Counted from the first letter of the stretch, positions 14,605-22,143 are shown. The stretch: DNA of 22,143 nt from Bacillota bacterium (GCA_023409955.1 JAEYQQ010000199.1:1-22143), one strand, 5' to 3'. Translations and numbers: made by a program. The notes: generated by a model from the sequence alone, not told the origin.

Positions 14605-16167
14605 TTATAAGCCCAAAGACTCCTTATAAGCAGTCATCTGGCGCTGCACTTCGTCAAAGAGCTTCTGGATACCAGCCTGTTCAAGAGCGGTTCGCAGTTC
14701 TTTGACAGCGGCCTCAGGATCTTCCACCTTGCCAAAGTGGATAGCGGGCGAGTACCGGTTAACAGCTTCGGTGACGGCAGTCATTTCAGCAGCAACAGCA
14801 GAGGAATCAAATACAAAGTTGGCATAGGGGTTGGATACGGAAATGGGATCCAGACGGTTTTGGAACATATCTGCTTTGCCTGCCCAATCATCTACGTGCG
14901 GCAGCTGGCGCAGGTATTTGTCTTCACGAACCCCCCAGGCGTCACACCAGTAGGCTTCTGTGGCAGAATTGTAGTTTTCCGGCGTCACACGCTTACCTTC
15001 TTCATTGACTTCATACTGAACACCTTCGATACCGTAGTTCAGCAGTTTGTGGATCTCTTCGTCTTCCTTCAGCAGATCCAGCACCATCAGGGAGCGCTCG
15101 GGGTTTTTCGACTTGGCACTGACGGTAATGGCATCCTGCAGAAAGCTTTCTTTCACGATGTAGCCACTTAGGTCGCTCCACAGAAAGATTTTCAAATCCG
15201 CACCGGGCATATTCTCAGGTTTTTCAATTTCGCTGACCAGACCAGTGTATGTGGCCACATGGTGCTGGTCTGAAGCAGACAGACCGGCCCGCATCAGTGC
15301 CCGGGAATCATTGGTCGAGTTCATGACGTCAGTGGGCCAAAAGCCCATGTCCGCCCACTTTTTCATGAGCTTGGCATAGTCTACAAACCAGTCTTCCGTA
15401 AGGGGCTGGCACAGGGTATAGGGATCATCCAAAGATACGCCCTGGATGCTGGGGAACTGGCCGATGGATAAGCCGTTGATGTCAATGTGCTTGGCATAGG
15501 CGGCCTCATACATGGCAAACAGCTGCAGATCGCCTACACCTCCCTTGGTGTTCCAAGGCACCACACCCTCGCCACCATAGACCTCGATGACCTTCTGCCA
15601 ATAGGCTTCCAGGCCTTCAATGGTCTTAATCTCTTCCATGCCGAATTCACGGAGCCAGTCCCCGCGATACATCATACCGTGATTGGAATACTGGGCATAA
15701 TGGTTGCCGGGTACGCAAATGATTTGTCCTTGATATTTGCACATGTTCCAATCTTCTTGGGGGGTGTTGGCGTAAATGTTGGGAGCATACTTGGGCAGAA
15801 GCTCGCTTATATCCAGGAATGCGCCTTTTGCGGCGTTTTCCCATAAGCCCAGCCAAGAGGCGGAGGAGGTAATCAGGTCCATATCCTCGCCGGTGGCCAG
15901 CATGAGGTTGTAAACGGTGGACCAATCGGTCCAAGAAACACGCTGCCAATTGAGTGTAGTGTTGATTTTGGCGGAAAGGATCGCATTGATCTTTTCCAAT
16001 ACTGCCGGTTCGCCAGCGGGCGGATCACCAAAGACAACATAGTTGATTACCACAGGCTGACTTAAGTCGATGCCCGCAGCGTAGGGCAGTTTGGTTGCTT
16101 CAGCAAAGCTTACGACAGGCATTGCCATCATGAGCACCAGCAGTATCGCCAACAAGGTTCTTTTCAT
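14605..16167 (-). CDS. Carbohydrate ABC transporter solute-binding protein (LplA-like)
   Basis: 520 aa from the ATG at 16167, which has AAGGAGG nine bases upstream. The frame is open a further 16 codons without a ribosome site. Residues 1-22 are a Sec signal peptide (MKRTLLAILLVLMMAMPVVSFA) ending in a type I site (FAEA) with no lipobox cysteine. The mature part is a large family 1-type substrate-binding protein, as used by LplABC/YtcQ-like CUT1 oligosaccharide importers. It is rich in Trp and Tyr that can stack on sugars, for example WKTD-like SWTDW and EAYWCDAW. It is third in the operon after two permeases. The lack of a lipid anchor is odd for a monoderm binding protein. The ligand is inferred from the flanking GH5 genes to be a beta-gluco-oligosaccharide. 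Confidence 0.9.
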   Translation of the reverse strand: MKRTLLAILLVLMMAMPVVSFAEATKLPYAAGIDLSQPVVINYVVFGDPPAGEPAVLEKINAILSAKINTTLNWQRVSWTDWSTVYNLMLATGEDMDLITSSASWLGLWENAAKGAFLDISELLPKYAPNIYANTPQEDWNMCKYQGQIICVPGNHYAQYSNHGMMYRGDWLREFGMEEIKTIEGLEAYWQKVIEVYGGEGVVPWNTKGGVGDLQLFAMYEAAYAKHIDINGLSIGQFPSIQGVSLDDPYTLCQPLTEDWFVDYAKLMKKWADMGFWPTDVMNSTNDSRALMRAGLSASDQHHVATYTGLVSEIEKPENMPGADLKIFLWSDLSGYIVKESFLQDAITVSAKSKNPERSLMVLDLLKEDEEIHKLLNYGIEGVQYEVNEEGKRVTPENYNSATEAYWCDAWGVREDKYLRQLPHVDDWAGKADMFQNRLDPISVSNPYANFVFDSSAVAAEMTAVTEAVNRYSPAIHFGKVEDPEAAVKELRTALEQAGIQKLFDEVQRQMTAYKESLGL

Positions 16168-16221
16168 GGGTCCATCCTCCTTCATTATATTCACGGGCCG
16201 CAGCCCGCAAGGCACACATCA

Positions 16222-17142
16222 TCAGCCCTTTACTGCGCCTATGGTAATGCCCTTGATGAAGTAGCGCTGCACAAAGGGGTAGAACAACAGTACAGGACCG
16301 GTGGCGATCATGGCGCAGGCCATTTTCATGGTCTCCAGAGGCACATCCGCCGTGCGTATATGGGATGCAGCAGCGGAGTTTTTAATGTAATCCTGCTTAG
16401 TGATGATATTATACAAAAAGAACTGCAAGGGGCGGTAAGGGGCGTTGGGCAGGAACAACAATGCGTTGTACCACTCGTTCCAGTATCCCAGTGCGATGAA
16501 TAGGCCCAGGGTGGCCAGTGCCGGGGTGGACATAGGCAATATGATACGAATCAGTATTTTGAAATCCCCAGCCCCATCCATCAGCGCCGATTCTGTTACC
16601 GAATGGGGGATGCTTTTCATGAAGTTCCGCATCATGAACACATTGAAGGGAGAGAAGAGCCCAGGCAATAGCAAGGCAAGGTAGTTGTTTTTCAACTTTA
16701 AAAACTGTGTCATCAATAGGTAGTAGGCCACAATGCCCCCGGAGAACAGGGTTGTGAAGTACATGTACAGGCTAATCCTATCCCGAAGGTCAAAATCGGG
16801 ACGCTGCAGGGCATACCCTGCCATGGCGGTTCCCAGCAGCCCAAAGGCAGTTCCGGTTACGGTTAGGAGTATTGTCAATACATAGGAGCCTACAATCTTG
16901 TCAGGGTTTTGAAACACCAGCTGGTAGGCAAAAAAGGTTGGCTGCTGAACGTAGAGCCGGTAGCCATTGATAAGCAACTGCCGCTCTGTGGAGAAGGACG
17001 CTACCACCATCATGTAAAATGGAATGATGCATAATAGCGCAAAGAGGGAAATAAGCAGGTAGCCCATGGTTTTAATGACCCCGCCCGAAAAATCAGTGCG
17101 GATATGACGGCGGCGCTTGATGGCCGGTATGGTTTTGAGCAT
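16222..17142 (-). CDS. Carbohydrate ABC transporter permease (LplC/YtcP-like)
   Basis: 306 aa from the ATG at 17142, chosen because AAGGAGG lies seven bases upstream; an earlier in-frame ATG at 17187 would overlap the preceding gene and has no such site. It has six membrane helices in the MalG-type arrangement. The EAA loop that docks the ATPase reads ESALMDGAGDFKILIRIILP. The C-terminus KGITIGAVKG is the conserved ending of this permease type. It pairs with the upstream permease to form the channel, and with an ATPase that is not encoded here, probably a shared MsmX/UgpC-type protein. The binding-protein gene follows 54 bases later. Confidence 0.94.
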   Translation of the reverse strand: MLKTIPAIKRRRHIRTDFSGGVIKTMGYLLISLFALLCIIPFYMMVVASFSTERQLLINGYRLYVQQPTFFAYQLVFQNPDKIVGSYVLTILLTVTGTAFGLLGTAMAGYALQRPDFDLRDRISLYMYFTTLFSGGIVAYYLLMTQFLKLKNNYLALLLPGLFSPFNVFMMRNFMKSIPHSVTESALMDGAGDFKILIRIILPMSTPALATLGLFIALGYWNEWYNALLFLPNAPYRPLQFFLYNIITKQDYIKNSAAASHIRTADVPLETMKMACAMIATGPVLLFYPFVQRYFIKGITIGAVKG

Positions 17143-17161
17143 TTGCTTTCCTCCTTCCTTC

Positions 17162-18118
17162 CTAAAACAGTGCATAGTCCTTGTCAATGCGCCGCGCCAG
17201 GCTATTGGCTGAAAGTATAATCAGGAAGCCCACCACCGATTGGTACAATGAGACAGCACTGCCGGTAGAGAAGCTGAAATTGTTCATCAGCGCCCTAAAA
17301 ACATAGGTCTCAATAATGTCGGTGACCTCATACAGCGTAGAGTTCTGGGCCCCTACCGTATTGTAGAATAAACCGAAGTTGCCTCTTAAGATACCGCCCA
17401 AGGCCAGAAGAAGCAAAATCACGAAGGTAGGGCGAAGGCAGGGCAGCTGCACGAAGCGAATGCGCTGCCAGGTGCTGGCACCGTCTATTTGAGCTGCTTC
17501 CAGCATTTCAGCATCCATGCCGGTAATGGCGGCAAAATAGACAATGGTACCGTAACCAACACTTTTCCATAGGTTCAAAAGAATCAAAAGCCCGGGCCAT
17601 ACAGCTGGCGTTGAGTATACCGTCAGCTTCTTCTGCCCTAATGAGGCTAAAAGGCCATTGAGTATGCCTCTGTCGTAATTGATGATGCTGTACAAAAACA
17701 AGCCCACCACAACAAAACTTATAAAATGGGGCAGGATCATGATGGATTGCGCCACCCGGCGGAAAGAGCGGTTGGATATCTCATTGAGCAGTATGGCAAA
17801 AAACAACTGTACAACGTTGCCTGTCAATATAAAAGCGATGTTATACAAAATGGTGTTACGAGTTAATGACCAGAGGGTGCCAGAGAGGATAAGGGGACGG
17901 AAGTTTTGCAGCCCTACGAATTCAGAGCCCAAAAGACCCTTGGAATAGTTGTAGTTGATGAAGGCCACATACAAGCCCGGCATGGGTAGATAGCTGAAAA
18001 TTAGAAGGGACAGCATTACAGGCAGACACATGAAAAGAAGGGAACGATTTTTCCTCAGAATCCACCACAGGGAGCGGCGTCGGCCATTAGGCACTATGCC
18101 CGCACATTTACCAGGCAT
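17162..18118 (-). CDS. Carbohydrate ABC transporter permease (LplB/YteP-like)
   Basis: 318 aa from the ATG at 18118; AAGGAGG is seven bases upstream. A GTG two codons earlier is too close to the ribosome site. It has six membrane helices in the MalF-type arrangement, beginning with SLLFMCLPVMLSLLIFSYLP. The segment IFSYLPMPGLYVAFINYNYS is typical of LplB-type permeases. The ATPase-docking loop reads EAAQIDGASTWQRIRFVQLP. First gene of the importer operon, with a consensus promoter and a LacI-type operator just upstream. The stop lies 19 bases before the second permease. Confidence 0.95.
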   Translation of the reverse strand: MPGKCAGIVPNGRRRSLWWILRKNRSLLFMCLPVMLSLLIFSYLPMPGLYVAFINYNYSKGLLGSEFVGLQNFRPLILSGTLWSLTRNTILYNIAFILTGNVVQLFFAILLNEISNRSFRRVAQSIMILPHFISFVVVGLFLYSIINYDRGILNGLLASLGQKKLTVYSTPAVWPGLLILLNLWKSVGYGTIVYFAAITGMDAEMLEAAQIDGASTWQRIRFVQLPCLRPTFVILLLLALGGILRGNFGLFYNTVGAQNSTLYEVTDIIETYVFRALMNNFSFSTGSAVSLYQSVVGFLIILSANSLARRIDKDYALF

Positions 18119-18143
18119 TTGCACTCCTCCTTGAATTTTCCTA

Positions 18144-18155
18144 TAAAACGTTTTT
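18144..18155 (-). promoter_or_regulatory. LacI-type operator at the importer operon
   Basis: On the minus strand AAAAACGTTTTA, a near-perfect palindrome (one end base off) centred on CG. It is centred about four bases downstream of the predicted transcription start of the permease operon. The same core recurs at 18282-18293. Binding by the local LacI protein is inferred. Confidence 0.65.
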
Positions 18156-18159
18156 CTTG

Positions 18160-18188
18160 ATTATAGAATCAAGGCGGCGCATTGTCAA
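18160..18188 (-). promoter_or_regulatory. Consensus promoter of the importer operon
   Basis: On the minus strand, a perfect TTGACA (18183-18188), a 17-base spacer and a perfect TATAAT (18160-18165). This is the strongest promoter in the window, as expected of an operon that needs a repressor. Confidence 0.85.
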
Positions 18189-18249
18189 GTATTCTGGGAA
18201 ATATTTTGCCATTGTGTACAAATTATTGATGAAATGGTTCTTAATTGCC

Positions 18250-18277
18250 TTGACAGAGCATAAATTAAAGGTACAAT
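18250..18277 (+). promoter_or_regulatory. Promoter of the secreted GH5 gene
   Basis: A perfect TTGACA (18250-18255), a 16-base spacer and TACAAT (18272-18277), 41 bases before the ATG. Confidence 0.75.
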
Positions 18278-18281
18278 AAAG

Positions 18282-18293
18282 TAAAACGTTTTA
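18282..18293 (+). promoter_or_regulatory. LacI-type operator at the secreted GH5 gene
   Basis: TAAAACGTTTTA, a perfect 12-bp palindrome centred about four bases downstream of the predicted transcription start. Its core AAAACGTTTT is identical to that of the operator at 18144-18155, and its position relative to the promoter is the same. Confidence 0.7.
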
Positions 18294-18318
18294 TGATTGA
18301 ATGAAAGCAGGAGGATGT

Positions 18319-19494
18319 ATGAAACGCAATTTCTTGCTTATGCTTCTGACCCTATTTCTTCCATGGTCAATGGCTGCAGCAGAGCCTCTTTATGCAAATG
18401 ATTTTCTCAGTACAAGTGGAGAGGATATCATTACAAAATCCGGCGAAAAAGTGCTTCTTCGGGGCACCAACATCGGCGGCTGGCTGGTGCAGGAAAGCTG
18501 GATGTGCCCAACCAATGCAAAGAGTCAGCTGGAAACGCTGAATGTTTTAGATGGCCGGTTTGGCAAAGATGTTCGCAACGACCTGCTCTCATTATATGAG
18601 GACAACTTTTTCACCGAAGAGGATCTGGACTTTTGCCAGGCCATGGGCATGACGGTATTGCGCCTGCCCTTTTGGTATAGGAATCTCTATGACGAAAACG
18701 GTATGTTGTTGGATAACGCCTTTGACCGGCTGGATTGGTTTATCGATGGCTGCGCTAAACGGGGCATGTATGTCATCCTAGACCTGCACGGGGCACCGGG
18801 TTCACAAAACGGCAACGACCATTCCGGTGACACAAGGGGTGCAAACCTCTTTGAAGAAGAGACATATATGGATCAGACTGTGGCCCTGTGGGAAGCGGTG
18901 GCAGCCCGGTATCAGGGTAATCCCGCTGTAGCCATGTACGATCTGCTTAACGAACCACTGGGTAAGCAGGGATTTACCACCAGGGTGCAATGGGATTTTT
19001 ACGATAGGCTGTACAAGGCCATCCGAGCAAAAGATCCTGACCACATCATCACCATGGAATCCTGCTGGGAAGCGGAAAACCTGCCAAACCCCAAGGAATA
19101 CGGCTGGGAGAATATTGTATACCAATATCACGCCTATCAATGGGGGGCAGACAACAATGCCATGATGCAGACGGTGTTTGCAAAAGCCAAGGTTTTGAGC
19201 ATACAAAAAGCGAAATACGGCGTACCTGCCTTCATTGGTGAGTTTACCGTATTTCAGAACATGAAGGCATGGGAGCAAGTGCTTGGCACTTACAGCGAAG
19301 CAGGCTTTCACTGGACCACCTGGACCTATAAGGTAAAAGGTGCAGGCTCCACCTGGGGCATTCATAACATGCCGGACATCTCTATAGATATCCATACATC
19401 CCCCGAGACCGTGATCCGTGAGATTTGGGGAAACCCAAAGGCTGTCACCGTAAACCAACCCATATATGATGTGATCAAGAAACATCTGCCTTGA
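18319..19494 (+). CDS. Secreted GH5 glycoside hydrolase, exo-beta-1,3-glucanase-like
   Basis: 391 aa from the ATG at 18319, which has AGGAGG four bases upstream; an in-frame ATG at 18301 has no ribosome site. Residues 1-21 are a Sec signal peptide with a probable cut after AAA or AEP, and no anchor or carbohydrate-binding module is visible. The GH5 barrel has RGTNIGGWLVQESWM (48-62), DLHGAPGSQNG (155-165), the acid/base Glu212 in LLNEP and the nucleophile Glu308 in FIGEF. These segments are strikingly close to fungal Exg1-type exo-beta-1,3-glucanases of GH5. It probably releases glucose or short oligosaccharides from beta-glucan outside the cell. It is divergent from the importer operon, and both promoters carry the same operator. 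Confidence 0.9.
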   Translation: MKRNFLLMLLTLFLPWSMAAAEPLYANDFLSTSGEDIITKSGEKVLLRGTNIGGWLVQESWMCPTNAKSQLETLNVLDGRFGKDVRNDLLSLYEDNFFTEEDLDFCQAMGMTVLRLPFWYRNLYDENGMLLDNAFDRLDWFIDGCAKRGMYVILDLHGAPGSQNGNDHSGDTRGANLFEEETYMDQTVALWEAVAARYQGNPAVAMYDLLNEPLGKQGFTTRVQWDFYDRLYKAIRAKDPDHIITMESCWEAENLPNPKEYGWENIVYQYHAYQWGADNNAMMQTVFAKAKVLSIQKAKYGVPAFIGEFTVFQNMKAWEQVLGTYSEAGFHWTTWTYKVKGAGSTWGIHNMPDISIDIHTSPETVIREIWGNPKAVTVNQPIYDVIKKHLP

Positions 19495-19533
19495 TTATGC
19501 TGTTGATATAACAGATCTGAAAACAAAAAGGCA

Positions 19534-19561
19534 GGGCGGGCAACACCTACCCACCCCGCCC
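19534..19561 (-). terminator. Terminator after ypeB
   Basis: GGGCGGG and CCCGCCC form a 7-bp GC stem with a 14-nt loop. On the minus strand it is followed by TGCC and then TTTTTGTTTT. It lies 35 bases beyond the ypeB stop. The plus-strand GH5 gene ends 40 bases away on the other side, but no T tract follows the hairpin in that direction. Confidence 0.6.
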
Positions 19562-19595
19562 ATCGTACCAGGCAGGTTATGTTATACAGGCTTTA

Positions 19596-20930
19596 TTATG
19601 CTGCCAGCGGCCCTGCGGAACTATCGATGACCTTTAATATATCCCGCTCTTCCCCCGTTTCAACATCAATATACACCATGTACTGCTCATCGTTCCATGT
19701 GGCAGTAAATTCATAGCATTGCTTTTCTTCGTTCTTAAATGGAATCAGGCATAGCCTGGTCTTTTGTATTTCTAGTCTGTCGCTGACCAGCTCCTTGGCC
19801 TGCTCCTGGGTAAGCTTCGGGGCCACCAATGTACGCTGCCTGTGATTCATCCAATAATTATTGGCTTCCAGCCCCACCACATCCCCTGTATCCATGCGAA
19901 CCTGCACCTTGACAAGGTCTGGGTACAAAAGAACACCATCCTGGACAGCGGCATAGTTAATCACGGCAAGGCCATTGTAAATCTGATAGTAGCTCTCCTC
20001 CATCTCACCAAAGCCCCGTTCTTGTAAAAATGCCTTGGCCTTTTCTTTGCATTGATCAATGGATAAGGTTTGGGCATATTCGGCATGCTCAGGCATCATC
20101 CACAGCACCTTGCCGCCTTGCCTGGTAACTTCCACATTCAGTGTATTATCAGCAATGGATACAGCTACGCCATATGCCGGAATCATTCCCTGAACAGATG
20201 TGCTTTCCTTTACATCTGTCACACGGTCAGCCCCCACAAAATCCTTGGCGATTTGAAGGGCCTGCTCCTTGGTGACTTCCTCCTTTGGAAGCCCCAGAGG
20301 CGAACCTGAGTGCCTTGCATCAGAAAATGCACCGTCATAAATAAGCGTAGGGTAATCAATGCCGTTGTCCTTATCCCCAAGCTGCTCCAAAGGCCGTGCC
20401 TGCACTTGCGCATCACTGTAGAAGACTGAAGATTCCGTTGAGTATTTCAGGCTGTCAGCTATCATCTGCTGCTGGGCTGCCTGCAACTGCCCAGCCAGCA
20501 GCACGCAGCTGGCCAAGAGCTGGCTCAGTTGATCCATATCTGCATCATCCAGCGGCGTACCATTGGCTACTTTCAAAACCAACGTATCGGTATAATCACC
20601 AACCTGGCCGGCGAACTTCACCGTTGGCTCCATGGCCTGGTAGGATAAAGGAAGCAGCGTCAGGTTGCTTTGAACTTCCCAGGCCTGACGACTCAAGTCA
20701 CTCAACAGGTTCACCCCGGTTTGCGGGCTGCCGGATACCAGTAGTTTGTTCATTTTTACTTCCATGCTCTGCAGCTGAGTAATGGACTGCAGCACTGCGC
20801 TGTAATACAAATCCTCCAGAGCCCTGCTGGTTTTGGCGGCACGCTGACCCTGATATACTGCCGTGCCTATGGCGGCCACCAAGGCTACAGTAAGGAATGT
20901 ATATATTAAGAAATGGTGCTTTTTTTGCAT
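19596..20930 (-). CDS. ypeB: Spore germination protein YpeB
   Basis: 444 aa, close to the Bacillus length. YpeB is made in the forespore, sits at the inner spore membrane, and is needed with SleB for each protein to be stable and for cortex degradation at germination. Residues 7-25 are the single membrane helix or uncleaved signal. Residues about 30-170 form a helical N-terminal domain. The C-terminal half carries repeated PepSY-type modules (for example ITKEQALQIAKDFVG-like EEVTKEQALQIAKDFVG and KLTQEQAKELV) with a YVDVETGEE-like ending (VYIDVETGEE). It follows sleB by 11 bases with AAGGGAT before the ATG, giving the conserved sleB-ypeB pair. Confidence 0.95.
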   Translation of the reverse strand: MQKKHHFLIYTFLTVALVAAIGTAVYQGQRAAKTSRALEDLYYSAVLQSITQLQSMEVKMNKLLVSGSPQTGVNLLSDLSRQAWEVQSNLTLLPLSYQAMEPTVKFAGQVGDYTDTLVLKVANGTPLDDADMDQLSQLLASCVLLAGQLQAAQQQMIADSLKYSTESSVFYSDAQVQARPLEQLGDKDNGIDYPTLIYDGAFSDARHSGSPLGLPKEEVTKEQALQIAKDFVGADRVTDVKESTSVQGMIPAYGVAVSIADNTLNVEVTRQGGKVLWMMPEHAEYAQTLSIDQCKEKAKAFLQERGFGEMEESYYQIYNGLAVINYAAVQDGVLLYPDLVKVQVRMDTGDVVGLEANNYWMNHRQRTLVAPKLTQEQAKELVSDRLEIQKTRLCLIPFKNEEKQCYEFTATWNDEQYMVYIDVETGEERDILKVIDSSAGPLAA

Positions 20931-20941
20931 GTTATCCCTTC

Positions 20942-21616
20942 CTATATGGCAAAGTTATGCCTGCCGATAGACAGGGTGATCTGCCTGGTCCAAATCCAGC
21001 TGTTCGTGGCTGTTGCCGGGTTATAATAATAGATCGAACCACCTGTAGGATCCCAACCATTCATAGCATCTCTTGCTGCACGAATGCTGTCCTGGCCAGG
21101 TGACAGATAGATCTGTCCATCGGACACTGCATCAAAAGCGCCTGGCTGATAAATCACACCACTGATTGTATTGGGGAAGGATGGATGTTTTACACGATTC
21201 AAAACCACCGCCCCCACAGCCACCTGGCCTACATATGGTTCACCCCGCGCCTCGCCGTTGATGAGCCTGGCCAGGGTATACAGCTCGCTTTCATTATAGC
21301 TTCCTACAGAGACCGATCCGCCCGAAAGGGTGATACCCAGTGCTGCAGCTGTTGCAGGGCCTACCACGCCATCGACTTTCAAGCCATTCTTGCGTTGAAA
21401 ATAGACCACTGCATTATACGTTTCCTGACCGAAATACCCAGTGACCGAACCATTAAAATATCCCCACTGCTTCAATTTTGTCTGTATCGTACTAACCTGG
21501 CTGCCCTGCGAGCCCCAGGCCACCACCTGGGCAAAGGCCAGCTGCATATTCATCAACAGCATGATACCCACCAGAAGCATCGCCAATGCCGAACACTTTC
21601 GGCCTTGCCTTAACAT
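20942..21616 (-). CDS. sleB: Spore cortex-lytic enzyme SleB
   Basis: 224 aa from the ATG at 21616, which has AAAGGGGG seven bases upstream. Residues 1-29 are a signal peptide (cut near AFA-Q). Residues 35-93 form a PG_binding_1 domain (WGSQGSQVSTIQTKLKQWGY, then VDGVVGPATAAAL). Residues about 108-224 form the SleB catalytic domain, a lytic transglycosylase with the likely catalytic Glu122 in LINGEARGEPYVGQVAVGAV. SleB cleaves spore cortex peptidoglycan containing muramic-delta-lactam during germination. A sigma-G-like promoter precedes it, and ypeB follows in the same operon. Confidence 0.96.
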   Translation of the reverse strand: MLRQGRKCSALAMLLVGIMLLMNMQLAFAQVVAWGSQGSQVSTIQTKLKQWGYFNGSVTGYFGQETYNAVVYFQRKNGLKVDGVVGPATAAALGITLSGGSVSVGSYNESELYTLARLINGEARGEPYVGQVAVGAVVLNRVKHPSFPNTISGVIYQPGAFDAVSDGQIYLSPGQDSIRAARDAMNGWDPTGGSIYYYNPATATNSWIWTRQITLSIGRHNFAI

Positions 21617-21649
21617 GATATTTCCCCCTTTTTGCATCCCATTCAGGCA

Positions 21650-21680
21650 AAGTATGGCGTTCTTTTTGCAAAATCATACA
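21650..21680 (-). promoter_or_regulatory. Candidate sigma-G promoter of sleB-ypeB
   Basis: On the minus strand, TGTATG (21675-21680), an 18-base spacer and CATACTT (21650-21656). Sigma-G promoters have a TGMATA-like -35 and CATnnTA -10; the match is good except at the last -10 base. The first bases of the -35 overlap the spoIIR stop codon. Forespore expression of sleB is well established in Bacillus. Confidence 0.55.
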
Positions 21681-22143
21681 GGTGCATAAAGGGCCCAGAC
21701 AGAAAAAATATTACTTACACGCCATGAAAATGCCACCGGTGTGTCTGTTTGATCCACGATCTGCACTGCTGTTTGCTTTGACGGCGGCAAATCAGAGGAT
21801 GAGAGGGAAAGACACAGGCTGGGAAAAAGCACACACCACCAATTTTTCCCACCTCCGCCACCAAGCACGATGCGAAGGGCTTTGTATACCCCTGCTGGAA
21901 CAAGCACTTTGCCATACCACCTATCCGGAAAGGCGAACACCCCTATCTGTGCAGATACAGGACCAGTAAAGCCTTCTTCCTTTGCAGCCTTTTTAGCCGC
22001 TTCCTCCAGGGCCCATAGGTTATCGGTCAGGTAATCCATCATATCTTCCAAGCAGGTCTTATCTGACAGGCTATCTTGAAAGGCTGCAAGCACCTTATCC
22101 CGCACGCATAGCTTTATCCGCTGGTTTTCAGCGTCATCCCCTG
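21674..22143 (-). CDS. spoIIR: Stage II sporulation protein R, 3' part
   Basis: Partial: the frame runs off the right end of the window, and about 156 codons are present. The visible part reads GDDAENQRIKLCVRDKVL, then the helical segment through LWALEEAAKKAAKEEGF. The signatures FPDRWYGKVLVPAGVYKALRIVLG and NWWCVLFPSLC follow, all diagnostic of SpoIIR. SpoIIR is made in the forespore and secreted into the intermembrane space, where it triggers SpoIIGA to process pro-sigma-E in the mother cell. The missing N-terminus should hold the signal sequence. The GTG at 22103-22105 is an internal codon, not a start, because the conserved sequence continues upstream. The C-terminal tail of about 45 residues after the WWCVLFP motif is variable in the family. 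Confidence 0.93.
   Translation of the reverse strand, partial: GDDAENQRIKLCVRDKVLAAFQDSLSDKTCLEDMMDYLTDNLWALEEAAKKAAKEEGFTGPVSAQIGVFAFPDRWYGKVLVPAGVYKALRIVLGGGGGKNWWCVLFPSLCLSLSSSDLPPSKQTAVQIVDQTDTPVAFSWRVSNIFSVWALYAPV

Noticed and set aside
18802..19485. Minus-strand open frame of 227 codons opposite the secreted GH5 gene
   Set aside because: It lies wholly within a well-supported GH5 gene, and its translation shows no family resemblance.
22103..22105. GTG as start of a short spoIIR-like protein
   Set aside because: Conserved SpoIIR sequence continues in frame to the window edge, so the gene is cut off by the window and does not start here.
1..22143. CRISPR array, defence system, prophage or insertion sequence
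   Set aside because: There are no regularly spaced repeats, and no cas, toxin-antitoxin, restriction, integrase or transposase genes. The inverted repeats seen are single terminators or operators.

Overview
The window reads as chromosomal DNA from an endospore-forming member of the Firmicutes, class Clostridia. The evidence is the classic tilS-hpt-ftsH order, a VanW/G5 protein, a CtsR-type heat-shock operator, and three sporulation or germination genes (spoIIR, sleB, ypeB). Base composition looks balanced, near half G+C by eye. Shine-Dalgarno sites are strong, and TTG or GTG starts occur. I see no tRNA, rRNA, CRISPR, insertion sequence or phage gene.

Layout. (1) 184-7302, minus strand: a housekeeping block, in transcription order tilS, hpt, ftsH, a PHP phosphoesterase, a VanW/G5 membrane protein and ridA. 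ftsH has its own promoter, and a strong hairpin follows ridA. (2) 7303-7659: a divergent regulatory region with a textbook CtsR operator on the hsp20 promoter and further CtsR-like heptads towards tilS. (3) 7660-10346, plus strand: hsp20, a structured non-coding stretch ending in a terminator, a YitT-type membrane protein, and an overlapping pair of small YdcZ-type transporters. (4) 10540-12166, plus strand: a marR / PNPOx-like / alpha-beta hydrolase operon under a promoter that carries palindromes. (5) 12252-19494: a carbohydrate locus. It holds a cytoplasmic GH5, a LacI regulator, a secreted-type solute-binding protein and two ABC permeases on the minus strand, and a divergent secreted GH5 on the plus strand. 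(6) 19596-22143, minus strand: the end of spoIIR, then sleB and ypeB, with a sigma-G-like promoter overlapping the spoIIR stop.

The most coherent system is region 5. Both GH5 enzymes carry the sequence signatures of exo-beta-1,3-glucanases of the fungal EXG type; one is exported and one is cytoplasmic. The importer genes and the exported enzyme are divergently transcribed from two strong promoters. Each promoter has an AAAACGTTTT-centred operator at the same position relative to the predicted start of transcription. The model is extracellular trimming of a beta-glucan, import of oligosaccharides using an ATPase encoded elsewhere, cytoplasmic hydrolysis, and repression by the local LacI protein. 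The substrate and the regulator-operator pairing are inferences. Nothing here is clearly a new class of system; the rest is ordinary Clostridia core content with some well-formed regulatory sites.
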